NCBI GenBank assembly: GCA_944324175.1
Contig: CALUVH010000005.1
Location: 22,881 to 86,880 of the forward strand
Origin: Candidatus Gastranaerophilales bacterium
Lineage (GTDB): Bacteria; Cyanobacteriota; Vampirovibrionia; Gastranaerophilales; Gastranaerophilaceae
Direction of reading: 5' to 3'
Length of the DNA stretch: 64,000 nt
The position numbers were made by a program, and so were the translations under genes. Positions within the stretch are counted from its first letter, which is position 1, and each line of letters begins with the position of its first letter. The notes beneath the pieces are model-generated. The model saw only the letters and a program-made list of their open reading frames with translations. It was not told the origin of the DNA and searched no databases. Below, piece by piece: positions 1 through 8,727 of the stretch.

Positions 1-890
1 AAATTTTTGAATACTTCAATTCAATTTCTAAAAACAATAAAATTATTGAACCTATAATCTATAGAAATAATCTTTTAGGCTATCTCGGACTTGTTGGGAA
101 AGATGAAAAATTCAATGAAACATATAAAAACATCGTAGGTATAATAACTGAAAATATTAACTCAAGACTTGAAATAATTTCACTTAATGAGGAAAACGAA
201 AAAACATTGAAAGAACGGGTCGAATTCCTTGCAAGCATTTCCCATGAATTTAAAACCCCACTCAACTCTATCATCGGTTTTTCTGAAGTTTTGAAAGAAA
301 AATGTATTGACTCAAACAAATTAAAATACGTAGATAACATTTCAAAAAGCTCAAAATTTTTGCTGAGCTTAATTCAAGATGTGCTTGATTTGGCTCGTTC
401 ACAAGCTAATCCAATGGAATTAAAATATGAATATTTTCGACCTAAAGAAGTTATCAAAGATATTATCTGGGGATTTGATGAAGTTAGAAAAGAAAAAAAT
501 ATTGAGTTTAACTATACACTATCTGATATTATTATTTGTGCCGACCTGAGAAGATTTAAGCAGCTAATTTATAACCTTGTATCAAATGCAATTAAATTTA
601 ATAAAATAAATGGTAAAATTACTATTGTTACCTACCTTAACGAAAAAAAGGAATTTGTATTCGAAATAAAAGATACAGGCGATGGCATCAGTAAAAAAGA
701 TTGCTCTAAAATTTTCAATTTCTTTTCTCAAGTGAACAGAAACCAACTTAAACGACAACAAGGTTCTGGTGTCGGACTAGCACTGTGTAAAACTATTGCA
801 AAAGCCCACGGTGGTGATTTAAGCTTCAAATCAAGATTAAGCTATGGGAGCACTTTTTGGTTTTCTATACCACAAAATCAAACTCTATAA
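1..890 (+). CDS. Sensor histidine kinase, 5' end outside the window
   Basis: The reading frame is open from base 3, so only the C-terminal part is present. The first ~60 residues look like the end of a GAF-type sensor domain (GYLGLVGK). A HisKA domain follows with the H-box ASISHEFKTPLNSIIG, whose His is the predicted autophosphorylation site. The HATPase domain has the N-box NLVSNAIKFN, G1 DTGDGIS and G2 GSGVGLAL. The protein ends shortly after the ATPase fold, so no receiver domain is fused at this end. An internal TTG at 207 is open but is not the true start. No response regulator gene is adjacent inside the window; the partner and stimulus are unknown. Confidence 0.9.
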   Translation, partial: IFEYFNSISKNNKIIEPIIYRNNLLGYLGLVGKDEKFNETYKNIVGIITENINSRLEIISLNEENEKTLKERVEFLASISHEFKTPLNSIIGFSEVLKEKCIDSNKLKYVDNISKSSKFLLSLIQDVLDLARSQANPMELKYEYFRPKEVIKDIIWGFDEVRKEKNIEFNYTLSDIIICADLRRFKQLIYNLVSNAIKFNKINGKITIVTYLNEKKEFVFEIKDTGDGISKKDCSKIFNFFSQVNRNQLKRQQGSGVGLALCKTIAKAHGGDLSFKSRLSYGSTFWFSIPQNQTL

Positions 891-929
891 AAAACTGTCC
901 TTCGATACTTCAAAGAACAGTTTTTATTT
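890..929. terminator. Bidirectional intrinsic terminator
   Basis: The stem AAAAACTGT/ACAGTTTTT lies between the converging stops of the kinase gene and the transporter gene. A T run follows it on the plus strand and a T-rich run on the minus strand, so it can serve both. Confidence 0.7.
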
Positions 930-945
930 TCAATAAGTATTAGAC

Positions 946-2334
946 TTAATTTTTTGCCTTTGCCCTTCGTTCATTTACAAATAAAATTGAACAAATGATG
1001 ATACAAATAATTGCGGATAACATCCAAAAAGCAATAGCCCCGTCCCAACCAAACTTATCAACCATGAACCCTGTACCAGTGGAAGAAAGTACTGCCCCTA
1101 TGTAACCAAATGTACCTGTAAATCCTGTGGCCGCTGATGCTACCTTTTTAGAACTTGATTCTACAGCACATAGTCCCCCTATCATCATTTGTGGTCCATA
1201 AGTAAATGCACCCAATAATCCGATAAGTACAAAATCTATTGTGCTTACTGTGTTAAATTTTAACAATACAAGGCATACCGCAACACCTGCAAGATATATC
1301 AGATTTACAGGTGCTCTTTGACCTTTAAAAATTTTATCAGAAATAATGCCCGCACAAATCGTTCCAACTATACCAACTAAAGGTAATGAACTTAATTTCA
1401 TTGCAGCTAACTCAAGTGAATTATGCTTTGCTTCACTCAAATATTTTATCATCCAATCTTCTGCTCCAAACCTTATTATGTAGACAAAAACATAAGCTAT
1501 AGCAAGAAGCCAAATTGTCTTATTGTACAAAATATTTTGTTTAAAAATCTCAACATAAGACCTACTGTCTTCATCTGCATCTGATTTTTTTGCAGTTGGT
1601 TCATTATTATATGTCTCAATATCTGGCAAACCCAAAGACTGAGGTCTATCTCTAAGCCTGTCAAACAACCATATCGCAACAACTATTGCTATAGTACCAG
1701 GAATGAAAAACGCCATCTTCCAACCCCAATGAGCCACCAAAAATCCTGAAATAATTACACTTAAAAATGTACCCATCTGATGAGAACAAGACCATAATGA
1801 CCATTTGGTACCACGCTCAGAGTTAGAATACCAATATGTTAAACTCTTTGCAACCGCAGGGAATCCAGCTGATTGAAACCAACCACTTGCACCCCAGAAA
1901 AATACAAACAACCACAGCAATATCGTATTTGTTGGAAGTCCAAAAAATGAAACCTCTCCTGGGGTGATAAACAAAGCAGATAAACCAAAACATAAGTTTG
2001 CTATCGCTGTCAAAATTAATGCCGTCGGTAAAAATTTCCTTACATCTGCACGATCGGCAATAACACCATTGACAAATTTTCCAATTCCATAGGTTAAATA
2101 TAGCGAACTACCTAATAAACCAAGTTCTGTATTAGAATATCCATACTCAGCACTTAAGCCAGGCAATGCAACTGCTATATTTTTTTTGCATAAATAAAAT
2201 ACCGTATAACCTATAAAACAAGCATAAAAAATCCTCAAACGCCAATGCGCATAATCTTTCTTTACCTTCTCCCCATCCTGAATTAATTCCTTTTCCGGTG
2301 GTTCTTTAAAAAATTGCATTAATTTTTCTAACAT
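946..2334 (-). CDS. MFS transporter, organophosphate:phosphate antiporter family (UhpC/GlpT-like)
   Basis: This is a 462-residue inner-membrane protein with about 12 hydrophobic segments, the usual length for the family. It resembles UhpC/UhpT/GlpT throughout: GYTVFYLCKKNIAVALP in helix 1, RLRDRPQSLGLP in the central loop, and YGPQMMIGGLCAVESSSKK followed by ATGFTGTFGYIGA in the C-terminal half. Family members exchange sugar phosphates or glycerol 3-phosphate for phosphate, or sense them. The substrate cannot be read from sequence. It starts 3 bp after the exonuclease stop, so the two are probably co-transcribed. Confidence 0.85.
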   Translation of the reverse strand: MLEKLMQFFKEPPEKELIQDGEKVKKDYAHWRLRIFYACFIGYTVFYLCKKNIAVALPGLSAEYGYSNTELGLLGSSLYLTYGIGKFVNGVIADRADVRKFLPTALILTAIANLCFGLSALFITPGEVSFFGLPTNTILLWLFVFFWGASGWFQSAGFPAVAKSLTYWYSNSERGTKWSLWSCSHQMGTFLSVIISGFLVAHWGWKMAFFIPGTIAIVVAIWLFDRLRDRPQSLGLPDIETYNNEPTAKKSDADEDSRSYVEIFKQNILYNKTIWLLAIAYVFVYIIRFGAEDWMIKYLSEAKHNSLELAAMKLSSLPLVGIVGTICAGIISDKIFKGQRAPVNLIYLAGVAVCLVLLKFNTVSTIDFVLIGLLGAFTYGPQMMIGGLCAVESSSKKVASAATGFTGTFGYIGAVLSSTGTGFMVDKFGWDGAIAFWMLSAIICIIICSILFVNERRAKAKN

Positions 2335-2337
2335 TGT

Positions 2338-3255
2338 CTACTTCCCTGCTTTTATTATTTGAACATTTCTTGATTCAGTTAATTCATGGCGTGCCTCCCT
2401 TATAATTTCACGTTTCTCCTCATCAAGTCTGCCACCACCAATCAGTCTATCTATAAATCCATTATTCAATTTAACAGCTTTTTCAAAAGCTCCAACCTCT
2501 TCTAATACATCCTTAATCTGACTTAAATCATAACCAAATGACTGTTTCGAATTGTATACAAGAGTTTCGCCGGTTTGAGCAATAATAGGAGTTCCACCTT
2601 GCTCAAAATATAACTTAAATACTGACTTCAAGTCTTGCAACTCAGATTGTAAAGTTGTCACTGTCTGTTGAATTCTTAAATATCTCTCAAATAAATACTC
2701 AACATTGTCTAACTGCTTTACCTCCCAATCGTATTTTTGAAAGTATAGTTTTTTCAATTTTGGATAAGCTAATGCAAGACCCATAGTATCAGCCATAGCA
2801 CGGTGATGATTATTCAATTCGACATTGAATCTTTTGGTCAAAGCTTCGAGTCCATGTGATTCTAAATCCGGATATACTTCTCTAAACATTTGTTGTGAGT
2901 CAATTCTCGGATTAGTTATTTCTTTACCCAAAACACGCACTGACGCCTCATTTATAAAGGCATAATCAAAAACTGCATTGTGTGCCACAATAGGATAATC
3001 GCCTATAAACTCAAGTATTTTAGGCATTACTTCAGCCTCAGTAGGGGCATCAACGACCATTTCAGGAGTTATACCATGAATTGCCATACTGGATTTTCTT
3101 ATATGCTGCTCCGGATTAATAAGAGTTTGGAACTCATCTTTAATTTTACCATTCTCTAACCTAACTGCAGCAAATTCTACCATTTTTTCTTTCGTATAAT
3201 CCAAGCCGGTAGTTTCTGTATCCAGAACAATCTCTATTATCTTTTTCCTTGCCAT
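2338..3255 (-). CDS. DnaQ-like 3'-5' exonuclease (DEDDh)
   Basis: The N-terminal ~170 residues form a DEDDh exonuclease domain: ExoI VLDTETTGL, ExoII AHNAVFDYAFI, ExoIII HHRAMADTMG. This is the fold of the Pol III epsilon subunit and of the PolC exonuclease domain. The remaining ~135 residues have no motif I recognise. At 305 residues it is longer than a bare epsilon domain, so it could be a proofreading subunit or a separate repair or RNA exonuclease. It is the first gene of a two-gene minus-strand unit with the downstream transporter. Its start ATG at 3255 has only a weak ribosome site (TAGGA). Confidence 0.8.
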   Translation of the reverse strand: MARKKIIEIVLDTETTGLDYTKEKMVEFAAVRLENGKIKDEFQTLINPEQHIRKSSMAIHGITPEMVVDAPTEAEVMPKILEFIGDYPIVAHNAVFDYAFINEASVRVLGKEITNPRIDSQQMFREVYPDLESHGLEALTKRFNVELNNHHRAMADTMGLALAYPKLKKLYFQKYDWEVKQLDNVEYLFERYLRIQQTVTTLQSELQDLKSVFKLYFEQGGTPIIAQTGETLVYNSKQSFGYDLSQIKDVLEEVGAFEKAVKLNNGFIDRLIGGGRLDEEKREIIREARHELTESRNVQIIKAGK

Positions 3256-3347
3256 TTTTTTATCCTACTAAAATGCTATTAAGATAATAGCACAAAAAAT
3301 TTTTCTGTGTTAGAATTGTCACGTAAATAAATTAAAAAGGAGAAATC

Positions 3348-3671
3348 ATGTCAAACGCTATTGATATTAATGATGCAAATTTCGAAACTGAAGTCCTGAA
3401 TTCACAAATTCCCGTTGTGGTAGATTTTTGGGCTCCTTGGTGCGGACCTTGCAGAAAACTCGGTCCTATCTTAGATGAAGTTGCTTCTGAATTTACCGAC
3501 AAAGTTAAATTTGTAAAAATTAATACCGATGAAAACTTAAAAACAGCCAAAGATTACTCTATAAGTGGTCTGCCTAGTTTACTCGTATTTAAGGACGGTA
3601 AGGCTCTTGAAAGATTAGTCGGACTTATGCCTAAGTCAACTATTATTTCAAATATTGAAAAACATCTGTAA
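3348..3671 (+). CDS. trxA: Thioredoxin
   Basis: This is a 107-residue cytosolic dithiol-disulfide oxidoreductase of standard thioredoxin length. The active site WCGPC places the redox cysteines at residues 32 and 35. The DFWAPWCGPCRKLGPILDE stretch and the cis-proline loop SGLPSLLVF are canonical. There is no signal peptide. A strong ribosome site (AAAAAGGAGA) precedes the ATG. It is a single-gene unit with its own terminator, transcribed divergently from the exonuclease gene. Confidence 0.95.
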   Translation: MSNAIDINDANFETEVLNSQIPVVVDFWAPWCGPCRKLGPILDEVASEFTDKVKFVKINTDENLKTAKDYSISGLPSLLVFKDGKALERLVGLMPKSTIISNIEKHL

Positions 3672-3694
3672 ATTAAATATAATTCGTTAACTAC

Positions 3695-3733
3695 AAAAGT
3701 CGGTTAATTTATATTAGCCGACTTTTTGTTTTT
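3695..3733 (+). terminator. Intrinsic terminator of trxA
   Basis: The stem AAAAGTCGGTTAA / TTAGCCGACTTTT is followed by a T-rich stretch, 24 bp after the trxA stop. Confidence 0.85.
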
Positions 3734-3811
3734 GTTAAAAATTGTTACATTTTATTTTCCTATATCTAAAGAATTTCCAATAAAAAACCGATAAATAAGT
3801 TAGACAGGTTT

Positions 3812-6800
3812 ATGTCTATTGCGCAATTAGAAAGGGAAAAGATGGCTAGCACAGTTGATAACATCTACAATAAATTAAAAAGTAGCTCAAACTATTCAGG
3901 TCTGAGCGATGATCTATTGTATGATATCGCAAATCAACTAAGCCAAGCAGGTAGGTATTTATCTATTGATGCTATATTTAGCAGTCAAATAGATCCTTTG
4001 AGTCCTTTTTATGGCGAAAATGCTATCTGGGCAAAATTCACATATACAGAAATCATCCAAATGGAAGAACAAGGTGTATTGATACCTAATGAAGTACTTT
4101 CTTGGGCTCATTCTATGCAAGACTCAGATACAACGGATTACCAAACAACAGACTCTTTGAATTCTGATGATCCTGATAACATCCAACAAGAAATAGACTC
4201 TCAAGGCGATGATTCATCAAGTATTGATCTTAGCAAAACAGCCAAAGCCTTAACTGAACAATGTGAAGATAATCAAAATGACCTCGACAGCCAAATAGAC
4301 AATATCAATACAATGAAAAAAGATGTTGAAACTCAAAAAAATCAAACAGAAGAAATTCAAAAACAATCTTTAAACAAAATTCAAGATATAATTGATGAAT
4401 GGCAAGCTTTGGAAAGTAAACTAAAACGTAATATTCCTCTTTCCCAAGAAGAACAAGAACGTTTTAGCGAACTTAGCTCTTTATTGAATAAAGAAAATCA
4501 ACAATATCAAAAAGCAATGGATAACATTGATCTTAATTTCGATGACATTGAAAATTCACTAAATGAAATTGATAAAACAACTAAAACTGCCAATGAACTA
4601 TCCAATGCTACTGAATCTATCGGTGAAAAAATATCTCAAAACGAAACAAAACATAAATTCACTAATACTTCTACTACTGGAGGCAACTACACCGGTATGG
4701 TGGGAATCGTTATGAGCAGTTCTATTGCACAAACTCTAGCAGAAACAGCATTAGGAACAAGTATAACTACTGATCAAACAACTCAAGATATTCAAACTGA
4801 TGTAAATGAAATTGCATCCATGGTTGAACTTTCAAAACAAGTCACTGGTAAAGCTCAAACCAGATCACAAACTCAACCTGCAATTTCAGAAGAAGAAACT
4901 CAAAATACAGAAAATGAAATGATAGAAGGGGCTGAAAATGAATTTAAAAATGAAGAAAACGCTGGAAAAGATTCAACAGCACAAACAACACCTACTGCAA
5001 CATCATCTCAACCTGCTCCGCAAGCAGAAACATCAGCAGCATCTACAGGCAATGCAGGCATAACCGAAACAACTAACGTAAGTGAAACAACAACACAAGA
5101 CTCTGTAGAAAATGATACTCTAGGTGCTGATAATTCAGAAGAATCTGGAAATGATTTGAAAACACAAACCCAAGAACAAATTAATAAATGTAATACTCGT
5201 TCAACAGAAATTACAACTGCAGTTAATGAAATTGAACCTATAAGACAAGCTGTTGAAAAAATTCAAAATGAATCTCAAATAGAACAAAAAATATTCGACG
5301 CTAAAATTTCAAAATCATTAAAAGAATATGAAACAATTTGCAATAAAATGAAAAGCGGCGAACAATTATCCGATAAAGAACAGACTAATTTTAAAAAGTT
5401 GTCAGAAGACCTAGATAAACAAAATGGTAACTATGTAAAAGGTCTAGATGAAAAAATCAATACCCTAACAGGCTATTCAAGCAGCCTTAACTATGCTATG
5501 GGAATAGTTAATCAAAGCTTTGAAATAGCTAATGCAACTATTGCAAAAGGTAAAGAATTAGCTATTTCTGAGCTTGGAGATAAGAGCTACTTAACTAAAA
5601 CATTCTATTTTTCTTTATTAGATGATGAAAGACAAAAAGATCTATTATACGGCAAAGTTGGTGAATCTCTTGGTAGAGAAGCAATTCAACGCGGAGATGT
5701 CCTAAATCTTGAAGCAACAGAAGCAAATACATCATTAAGCAGACAAATTCCTCTATCCAACTTTGCAACTGAACATGCTACAGAAATTACAAATACAAAA
5801 AATTCATTTGTCGAAAAAGTGACTGCTATTACAAAAGACGTACCTGGAGCAGAATTAGAAAATGACAACTCTGTAGCAACTTCTAAAAAAACATCTAGCG
5901 AAAATTCAGAACAATTAAATGCAGACAACGGAGAAGCTGCTGCAGATGAAGTTGAAAAAGAAGCTGATGGTGTATCTGGTGACACTAAAAGCTCAAAAAA
6001 AGATGCTCAAGATATGGAACAAACCGATAAAGCAGCTCAAAAATCTGATAAAATGTTACAAAAAGATTCTAAAACAATCGAAAAAAATATCAAAAAGAAT
6101 CAAAAAGACTTAGAAAAAAACGAAAAAGATGTTCAAGAAACACAACAAAAAATTGAAGAAGAAACTGCAGCAGTTGACGCACTTCAACTAGAATTAGACA
6201 CACTTAATTCTGAAAATGAAAATTCAAACGGAGTAGAAAATAACACTAATCCTACAGACAACGAACCAAATGCTATGCATGCCGGTTTTAATGCCATGGA
6301 TGCAATGATGGCTTCAGGAAATGGCCAAAATGTAAATAATAATCAAGCTCAAATTGAAACCATAAACTCACAAATTGACCAAAAAACTAATATTATAAAC
6401 TCTTATTCTAAGAAAATTACAAAAATCCAAAAATCTTCAGATAAGATAGTCAAGAGCATGAATTTAAACACTAAAAACTATAATAAAGTCGTTCAGCAAG
6501 AACAACAAGAAAAACTTGAAGATCAATCTAAAAGTGAAAAAGTGCTTGAAGTAGCTACAAAATTTGAAGATATATCATCTAAAGTTGCAATGGCAGGTTT
6601 CATTGTAGGTACAACAGGTGATCTGCTTCAACTTGTAATCCTTCCGCCTTGGATACCTGCTATAGGTGCTGTAATGTCTGCTGTTGGCGGAGTTGCAGAA
6701 ACTATCGGTAACTATGGCGTTGCTGCAGCTAATGTCACCAAAATGGCAACTTATGCAGCACAAGGTAATTTAATGGGAGCTCTTATGAGTGCAGGTATGG

Positions 6801-8707
6801 CAGTTATGGCTGGCGCTTCTGCTGTTAGCTCAACCGGTCAAGCTATGAAAGGCTTACAGAATATGGGCAAAAACATAGCTGCGACACAAGCCAGAGCTGC
6901 AGCATATCAAGCCGCTAAACAAACAGCTACTGACGTCACAAAAAGCACTTTGGAACGCGTTGTAGCTAAAAATACAACCGATATGATGAAAAAAACAGGA
7001 AAACGTTTAGCAAAAGAGACTCTTAAAAAAGCTGGTAAAAAATCTTTGATGTATGCCGGTACAGCTATGGCAATGGCTGCACAAAACAAAAACAATACTG
7101 AAGAAGAACAAAAATCAAACTATAATATCGTATTATCTGACAAATTCAAAAGCATACAACGTAAAAATCAAAAACGTAGAGAATGGGCCGCTGTAATACT
7201 AAATAGAGTTGCTAGCGAAAATAATGAAGAAATGTTAGAAAATGAAGAAGAAAACAACAGTCAAATCGTTAAAAAAACTACCCAAAATGTCACTGCTAAA
7301 TCAGGAGCTTCAAAAAATTCAAAATCAACATCCTCTAACACTTCTTCTAATGCAAGCACACAAGAATTAAACGCTAGCAATGGCAAAGCTGCTGCAGATA
7401 ATGTTGATAAAGAAGCAGATGGCGTATCAAGTGATACCAAAAGTACCCAAAAAGACGCTCAAGATATGGAAGAAACCGATAAAGAAGCTCAAAAATCAGA
7501 CAAAACTCTTCAAAAAGATTCCAAAACATTAGAAAAAGATATCAAAAAGAATCAAAAAGATTTGGAAAAAAATGAAAAAGAAGTTGAAGAAACTCAACAA
7601 AAAATTGAAGAAGAAATTGCCGCAGTCGATTCTATGCAAATGGAACTAGACGTACTAAATGCTGAAAATGAAAATTCAAACACTACAGAAAATACTGCAG
7701 CTAACACCAACAATACTCAATCAGGAAATGACCCAAATACAGATCCTATGGCTATGCATGCCGGTTTTAATGTAATGAACACAGTTATGGCATCAGGCAA
7801 CGCACAATCTTCTGGTACAACCAACAATAATCAAGCTCAAATCGAAACTTTAACTTCTCAAATTGATCAAAAAACTACCGTAATAAATTTATATTCTAAA
7901 AAAATTGTCAAAACACAAAAAACATCTGACAAAATAGTTAAAAGTATGAATATAAATACCAAAAAATTTAATAAGGCAGTTCAAAAAGAACAAAAAGAAA
8001 AACAAGAAGACCAATCAAAAGCCGAAAAGGTACTTGATGTAGCAACAAAAATTGAAAATGTTTCATCTAAAGTTGCGATGGCAGGTTTTATAGTTGGCAC
8101 TACAGGTGATCTGCTTCAACTTGTAATCCTTCCGCCTTGGATACCTGCTATAGGTGCTGTAATGTCTGCTGTTGGCGGAGTTGCAGAAACTATCGGTAAC
8201 TATGGCGTTGCTGCAGCTAATGTCACCAAAATGGCAACTTATGCAGCACAAGGTAATTTAATGGGAGCTCTTATGAGTGCAGGTATGGCAGTTATGGCTG
8301 GCGCTTCTGCTGTTAGCTCAACCGGTCAAGCTATGAAAGGCTTACAGAATATGGGCAAAAACATAGCTGCGACACAAGCCAGAGCTGCAGCATATCAAGC
8401 CGCTAAACAAACAGCTACTGACGTCACAAAAAGCACTTTGGAACGCGTTGTAGCTAAAAATACAACCGATATGATGAAAAAAACAGGAAAACGTTTAGCA
8501 AAAGAGACTCTTAAAAAAGCTGGTAAAAAATCTTTGATGTATGCCGGTACAGCTGTGGCTACTGCAGTACAAAATAAAAACGATCAACCTGAAAACGAAG
8601 AAAAACAATCTAACTATAATATAATATTATCTGACGGTTTTAAAGAAATTCAACGCAAAAACAAAAAACGCAGACAATATGTTAACCAAAGATATGGCAT
8701 TGCTTAA
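3812..8707 (+). CDS. Giant repetitive coiled-coil protein with duplicated membrane-like module
   Basis: I do not recognise the family. The 1631-residue protein has an N-terminal region of ~130 residues, then long Gln/Lys/Glu-rich coiled-coil and Thr/Ser/Asn-rich linkers. A ~495-residue unit occurs twice, around residues 700-1110 and 1190-1631. Each unit has a Lys/Glu coiled coil, an Asn-rich linker with MAMHAGFN or similar, a hydrophobic stretch (GDLLQLVILPPWIPAIGAVM, then Gly/Ala-rich segments) and a basic tail. There is no Sec signal peptide. Paired hydrophobic helices between coiled coils recall pore-forming or translocator proteins, but that is only a resemblance. An alternative ATG at 3842 has a better ribosome site (AAAGGGA) and may be the true start. 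Confidence 0.75.
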   Translation: MSIAQLEREKMASTVDNIYNKLKSSSNYSGLSDDLLYDIANQLSQAGRYLSIDAIFSSQIDPLSPFYGENAIWAKFTYTEIIQMEEQGVLIPNEVLSWAHSMQDSDTTDYQTTDSLNSDDPDNIQQEIDSQGDDSSSIDLSKTAKALTEQCEDNQNDLDSQIDNINTMKKDVETQKNQTEEIQKQSLNKIQDIIDEWQALESKLKRNIPLSQEEQERFSELSSLLNKENQQYQKAMDNIDLNFDDIENSLNEIDKTTKTANELSNATESIGEKISQNETKHKFTNTSTTGGNYTGMVGIVMSSSIAQTLAETALGTSITTDQTTQDIQTDVNEIASMVELSKQVTGKAQTRSQTQPAISEEETQNTENEMIEGAENEFKNEENAGKDSTAQTTPTATSSQPAPQAETSAASTGNAGITETTNVSETTTQDSVENDTLGADNSEESGNDLKTQTQEQINKCNTRSTEITTAVNEIEPIRQAVEKIQNESQIEQKIFDAKISKSLKEYETICNKMKSGEQLSDKEQTNFKKLSEDLDKQNGNYVKGLDEKINTLTGYSSSLNYAMGIVNQSFEIANATIAKGKELAISELGDKSYLTKTFYFSLLDDERQKDLLYGKVGESLGREAIQRGDVLNLEATEANTSLSRQIPLSNFATEHATEITNTKNSFVEKVTAITKDVPGAELENDNSVATSKKTSSENSEQLNADNGEAAADEVEKEADGVSGDTKSSKKDAQDMEQTDKAAQKSDKMLQKDSKTIEKNIKKNQKDLEKNEKDVQETQQKIEEETAAVDALQLELDTLNSENENSNGVENNTNPTDNEPNAMHAGFNAMDAMMASGNGQNVNNNQAQIETINSQIDQKTNIINSYSKKITKIQKSSDKIVKSMNLNTKNYNKVVQQEQQEKLEDQSKSEKVLEVATKFEDISSKVAMAGFIVGTTGDLLQLVILPPWIPAIGAVMSAVGGVAETIGNYGVAAANVTKMATYAAQGNLMGALMSAGMAVMAGASAVSSTGQAMKGLQNMGKNIAATQARAAAYQAAKQTATDVTKSTLERVVAKNTTDMMKKTGKRLAKETLKKAGKKSLMYAGTAMAMAAQNKNNTEEEQKSNYNIVLSDKFKSIQRKNQKRREWAAVILNRVASENNEEMLENEEENNSQIVKKTTQNVTAKSGASKNSKSTSSNTSSNASTQELNASNGKAAADNVDKEADGVSSDTKSTQKDAQDMEETDKEAQKSDKTLQKDSKTLEKDIKKNQKDLEKNEKEVEETQQKIEEEIAAVDSMQMELDVLNAENENSNTTENTAANTNNTQSGNDPNTDPMAMHAGFNVMNTVMASGNAQSSGTTNNNQAQIETLTSQIDQKTTVINLYSKKIVKTQKTSDKIVKSMNINTKKFNKAVQKEQKEKQEDQSKAEKVLDVATKIENVSSKVAMAGFIVGTTGDLLQLVILPPWIPAIGAVMSAVGGVAETIGNYGVAAANVTKMATYAAQGNLMGALMSAGMAVMAGASAVSSTGQAMKGLQNMGKNIAATQARAAAYQAAKQTATDVTKSTLERVVAKNTTDMMKKTGKRLAKETLKKAGKKSLMYAGTAVATAVQNKNDQPENEEKQSNYNIILSDGFKEIQRKNKKRRQYVNQRYGIA
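6614..7066 (+). repeat. First copy of a 453-bp exact internal DNA repeat
   Basis: This stretch is identical base for base to 8102-8554, offset 1488 bp, inside the giant coiled-coil gene. It encodes the hydrophobic core and basic tail of the repeated module. The flanking parts of the two modules are clearly diverged at both DNA and protein level. Confidence 0.95.
8102..8554 (+). repeat. Second copy of the 453-bp exact internal DNA repeat
   Basis: This is the partner of 6614-7066. Identity starts at ACAGGTGATCTG and ends at GGTACAGCT; outside those limits, third-position and amino-acid differences appear at once. Confidence 0.95.
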
Positions 8708-8727
8708 AAAATAGTATTAACTATTTT
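8708..8727. terminator. Possible weak bidirectional terminator
   Basis: The palindrome AAAATAGT-ATTA-ACTATTTT lies between the converging giant-protein and hydrolase genes and overlaps the hydrolase stop region. The stem has no strong GC part, so the call is tentative. Confidence 0.35.

Noticed and set aside
207..890. TTG at 207 as the start of the first kinase
   Set aside because: The frame is open to the window edge and encodes GAF-like sequence upstream, so the gene is simply cut by the window.
6575..8251. Antisense ORFs in the giant coiled-coil gene
   Set aside because: They arise opposite the repeated hydrophobic module in both copies and lack ribosome sites.
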